A stretch of DNA of 8,563 nt, taken from Gammaproteobacteria bacterium. Its GTDB lineage: Bacteria > Pseudomonadota > Gammaproteobacteria > Chromatiales > Chromatiaceae. Numbering within the stretch: position 1 is the first letter of the stretch; each line of letters begins with the position of its first letter. Of this stretch, positions 7,007 to 8,563 are shown piece after piece. The notes under the pieces are model-generated. The model saw nothing but the letters and a program-made list of their open reading frames with translations, made no database searches and was not told the DNA's origin. The stretch lies in NCBI GenBank assembly GCA_024644505.1, contig JAHEHQ010000099.1, forward strand, positions 1 through 8,563. Direction: 5' to 3'. The position numbers and the translations under genes were made by a program.

Positions 7007-7500
7007 TGAACCCCAGGAATTTGACCAATATCGGGCTTTTGGCATTGGTGGTATCGCTCGGGATTCTGACCTGGCTGGAGCCAGGCTCGATGCCCGAAGA
7101 GCCGATGCCACCCTTGACCACGCTGGATCCCAGACAGATTGAAAGCATCGAACTCACTGTCCGCAACCGCGAGACCCTTGCCCTGGAAAAGAGAAACGGT
7201 TCCTGGCAGATGATTCAACCCCATGCCACCAAGGCCAACGACCCTAAGATAGAACGCCTGCTGGAGATCGCCAATACCGCGAGCACGGAGCGTTTCCCGC
7301 TGCCCGATGGCAACCGGGCACAGTTCGGACTGAACCCCTCCATGGCCGAACTGCGGCTCGACGACACACGGCTCGAGATTGGCGGGACCCACCCCATCGA
7401 TCATCGACGTTACGTGCTGGTGGGCGACACACTGCACCTGATCAATGATCACTTTGCCCACCATCTGCTGGCACCCGCAAAGGATTACGCGATGCCGTAG
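7006..7500 (+). CDS. DUF4340 domain protein of the GldAFG-type operon, probably shortened C-terminus
   Basis: The 164-residue protein has an N-terminal hydrophobic segment (about 8-24) acting as signal anchor, then a periplasmic domain. Features of DUF4340 proteins are a repeated beta-type pattern with IESIELTVRN (45-54), LEKRNGSWQMIQP (60-72), a helix around KIERLLEIANTAST, and RYVLVGDTLHLINDHFAHHLL (135-155). Such small proteins often follow GldG-like genes in Proteobacteria; their function is unknown. I chose the ATG at 7006, which overlaps the GldG stop as TAATG; an earlier GTG at 6985 would extend seven codons into that gene and is less likely. The TAG stop belongs to the GTAG foot of a REP-like palindrome. 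From memory of related proteins, more residues usually follow the HHLL segment, so the end here may have been cut by insertion of the repeat. Confidence 0.85.
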   Translation: MNPRNLTNIGLLALVVSLGILTWLEPGSMPEEPMPPLTTLDPRQIESIELTVRNRETLALEKRNGSWQMIQPHATKANDPKIERLLEIANTASTERFPLPDGNRAQFGLNPSMAELRLDDTRLEIGGTHPIDHRRYVLVGDTLHLINDHFAHHLLAPAKDYAMP

Positions 7501-7518
7501 GGCCGAATTCATTCGGCC
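7497..7518 (+). repeat. REP unit, left (GTAG foot plus 8-bp hairpin)
   Basis: GTAG at 7497-7500 is followed by a perfect palindrome with stem arms 7501-7508 and 7511-7518. The TAG of the foot is the stop codon of the DUF4340 gene. Confidence 0.8.
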
Positions 7519-7535
7519 AACAACTATTAAGTATT

Positions 7536-7557
7536 GGTCGAATAAATTCGACCCTAC
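7536..7557 (-). repeat. REP unit, right, inverted (ends in CTAC on the + strand)
   Basis: Stem arms at 7536-7543 and 7546-7553 are perfectly complementary, with the CTAC foot at 7554-7557. The G-C stem pair of the left unit at the third position is A-T here, which keeps pairing. Confidence 0.8.
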
Positions 7558-7609
7558 ATTACCGCTGACAAGTGAAGTATGCGAGTTGGCCAGCCGCGCG
7601 GATAATAAT

Positions 7610-8437
7610 TCATTGCTGGCATATGGGACAATAGAAGCTCGACCTTTGCCCGATCCTGCGCTGGCGCACCTGGGTGCCACAGACATGACAGGGGAGTCCG
7701 CTGCGACCATATACGTTCAGCTGTTGCCGGAAGTATCCCGGCCGCCCGTCCTCACGCACGAAATCACGCAATGTCGTGCCGCCCTGCCCGATCGCCTCTT
7801 GCAACACATTCACTATGGCATCCCGGAGCACGTGAAAGCGGGGCCGGGAGACGCGGTGGCACGCCCGGCCCGGGCGTATGCCGCTGAGAAAAAGTGCTTC
7901 GCTGGCATAGATGTTACCCACACCCACCACGACCCGACTGTCCATGATCAGCTGCTTGATCGTAACTCGCCGGGATCGGGCGGCTTCATACAGGTAATCC
8001 GGCGTGAACCCGGATTCCAAGGGCTCCGGACCCAGGTGTCGCAGCAGGTAATGTGCCAGCGGTTCGCCTTCTGTCACCAACACAGCGCCGAAACGACGCG
8101 GATCCCGCAATCGCAGGCGGGTACCGCCTGAAAACAGCCAGTCTAGATGGTCGTGGGGTCCGGGCGCCCTTCCAGCCGTTGCATCCTTCAAAATAAAAAG
8201 GGAGCCCGACATTCCCAGGTGAACGATCATGGTTTGTGACCCATCGGTTCGAAACAGCAGGTACTTGGCCCTCCGCTCCACCGCCAGGATCTGCCGGCCG
8301 GCAAGGCTGTCGGACAGGTTCTGGGGTACAGGCCACCTCAGGCGTGGATTCCTGATCTCCACGGCCTCGATACGCAGTCCTTTGATATGGGGCTCTATTC
8401 CCCTTCGCGTGGTTTCGACTTCAGGGAGCTCGGGCAT
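7610..8437 (-). CDS. mutM: Formamidopyrimidine-DNA glycosylase (Fpg)
   Basis: MutM removes 8-oxoguanine and other oxidised purines from DNA and cuts the strand by beta,delta-elimination. The 275 residues match the family length (269 in E. coli). The protein starts with the invariant PELPEVET, giving the catalytic Pro2 and Glu3 (numbered with Met), and Lys58 in RRAKYLLF matches E. coli Lys57. Other marks are HLGMSG (73-78), RDPRRFG (111-117), the helix-two-turn-helix VGVGNIYASEALF and the C-terminal zinc finger with four cysteines at about 250, 253, 270 and 273 (CHVC...CPIC). The conserved Arg before the last Cys pair (GQRSSFYC) is present. The start codon is fixed by the required MPELPE; no good ribosome binding site precedes it. 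The gene converges on the DUF4340 gene across the REP pair. Confidence 0.98.
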   Translation of the reverse strand: MPELPEVETTRRGIEPHIKGLRIEAVEIRNPRLRWPVPQNLSDSLAGRQILAVERRAKYLLFRTDGSQTMIVHLGMSGSLFILKDATAGRAPGPHDHLDWLFSGGTRLRLRDPRRFGAVLVTEGEPLAHYLLRHLGPEPLESGFTPDYLYEAARSRRVTIKQLIMDSRVVVGVGNIYASEALFLSGIRPGRACHRVSRPRFHVLRDAIVNVLQEAIGQGGTTLRDFVREDGRPGYFRQQLNVYGRSGLPCHVCGTQVRQRRIGQRSSFYCPICQQ

Positions 8438-8488
8438 GACACTGCACGGAAAATGTATACCGGCTGCCCGCCGGTCCGGATGCGGGGT

Positions 8489-8563
8489 TTAGTTTCCTGC
8501 CTTGATCCCGGTAACCGGGCTGCCACCTTCCCGCTCGGCAAGGGCGGCACGGGCTTTTCTGGC
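8489..8563 (-). CDS. C-terminal tail of an unidentified gene upstream of mutM (partial)
   Basis: On the - strand a frame enters from the right edge and gives 24 residues ending EGGSPVTGIKAGN, then TAA. The Ala/Lys/Arg/Glu-rich ARKARAALAEREGG stretch looks like the end of a helix in a real protein. The position, 51 bases before mutM in the same direction, suggests a shared transcript. I do not recognise the family from so short a piece, and a chance open frame is possible. Confidence 0.5.
   Translation of the reverse strand, partial: ARKARAALAEREGGSPVTGIKAGN

Larger units (their letters stand above)
7497..7557. repeat. Pair of inverted REP-like palindromes (BIME-type element, 61 bp)
   Basis: Two 22-base units lie head to head around a 17-base AT-rich spacer (7519-7535). 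The left unit is GTAG then the stem GGCCGAAT, loop TC, stem ATTCGGCC (7501-7518). The right unit read on the - strand is GTAG then GGTCGAAT, loop TT, ATTCGACC. Both have perfect 8-bp stems and the units differ at three positions, two of which are a compensating stem pair. A GTAG foot beside a palindrome is the standard form of REP sequences moved by RAYT (TnpA-REP) transposases. The element lies between two converging genes, the usual place for REPs, where the hairpins can protect RNA 3' ends or weaken read-through. No RAYT gene is in the window. Confidence 0.85.

Noticed and set aside
5666..7111. Long open frame on the - strand (481 codons) opposite the GldG-like gene
   Set aside because: This is a mirror frame of a GC-rich gene, rich in Gln, Arg, Gly and Pro with no recognisable motif. 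The + strand gene has clear family marks and tight operon spacing.
7497..7557. REP pair as a normal intrinsic terminator
   Set aside because: The hairpins are strong but no T-run follows on either strand, so ordinary Rho-independent termination is not supported. A role in RNA end protection remains possible.
7445..8131. Open frame on the + strand through the REP pair and opposite mutM
   Set aside because: It contains the repeat element and the antisense of mutM and resembles no protein. I also looked there for the lost end of the DUF4340 protein and found no convincing match.

Overview
The window looks like a chromosomal stretch of a GC-rich gammaproteobacterium. A sulfur-oxidiser or Chromatiales-like relative is my guess from gene order and protein style, and it is not proven. 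It holds eight recognisable genes, one of which runs off the left edge, plus the tail of a probable ninth gene at the right edge. Nothing marks it as a phage, plasmid or island. I saw no tRNA, rRNA, CRISPR array or insertion sequence.

Left block (3-2859, + strand): rapZ (5' end cut off by the window), ptsH and ptsI are joined by two 4-base ATGA overlaps, so they are almost certainly co-translated. They encode the P-loop/RNA-adaptor protein RapZ, an HPr with both phosphorylation sites (His15, Ser46), and PTS enzyme I. No sugar permease is present, so this is probably a regulatory or incomplete PTS. The EIIA-Man-type gene that often lies between rapZ and ptsH in related bacteria is missing here. 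RapZ lacks the basic C-terminal tail that carries RNA binding in E. coli.

Middle (2867-3995): a TAXI-type TRAP transporter solute-binding protein is encoded on the - strand. It converges on ptsI with only 7 bases between the stop codons. No TRAP membrane subunit is visible beside it. A 175-bp divergent intergenic region (3821-3995) holds weak promoter candidates, a 12-bp palindrome and a 31-bp hairpin.

Right block (3996-7500, + strand): a tight four-gene operon encodes an ABC-2-type system of the GldA/GldF/GldG kind. It consists of an ATPase, a six-TM permease, a GldG-like membrane-anchored auxiliary protein and a small DUF4340 protein. Junctions are ATGA, 3 bases and TAATG. The substrate is unknown. 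The last gene ends inside a 61-bp pair of inverted REP-like palindromes (7497-7557), whose GTAG foot supplies the TAG stop codon.

Right edge (7610-8563, - strand): a complete mutM (formamidopyrimidine-DNA glycosylase) lies 51 bases downstream of the last 24 codons of an unidentified gene. The only gene-free stretches are 3821-3995, 7501-7609 and 8438-8488, all shorter than 300 bases.
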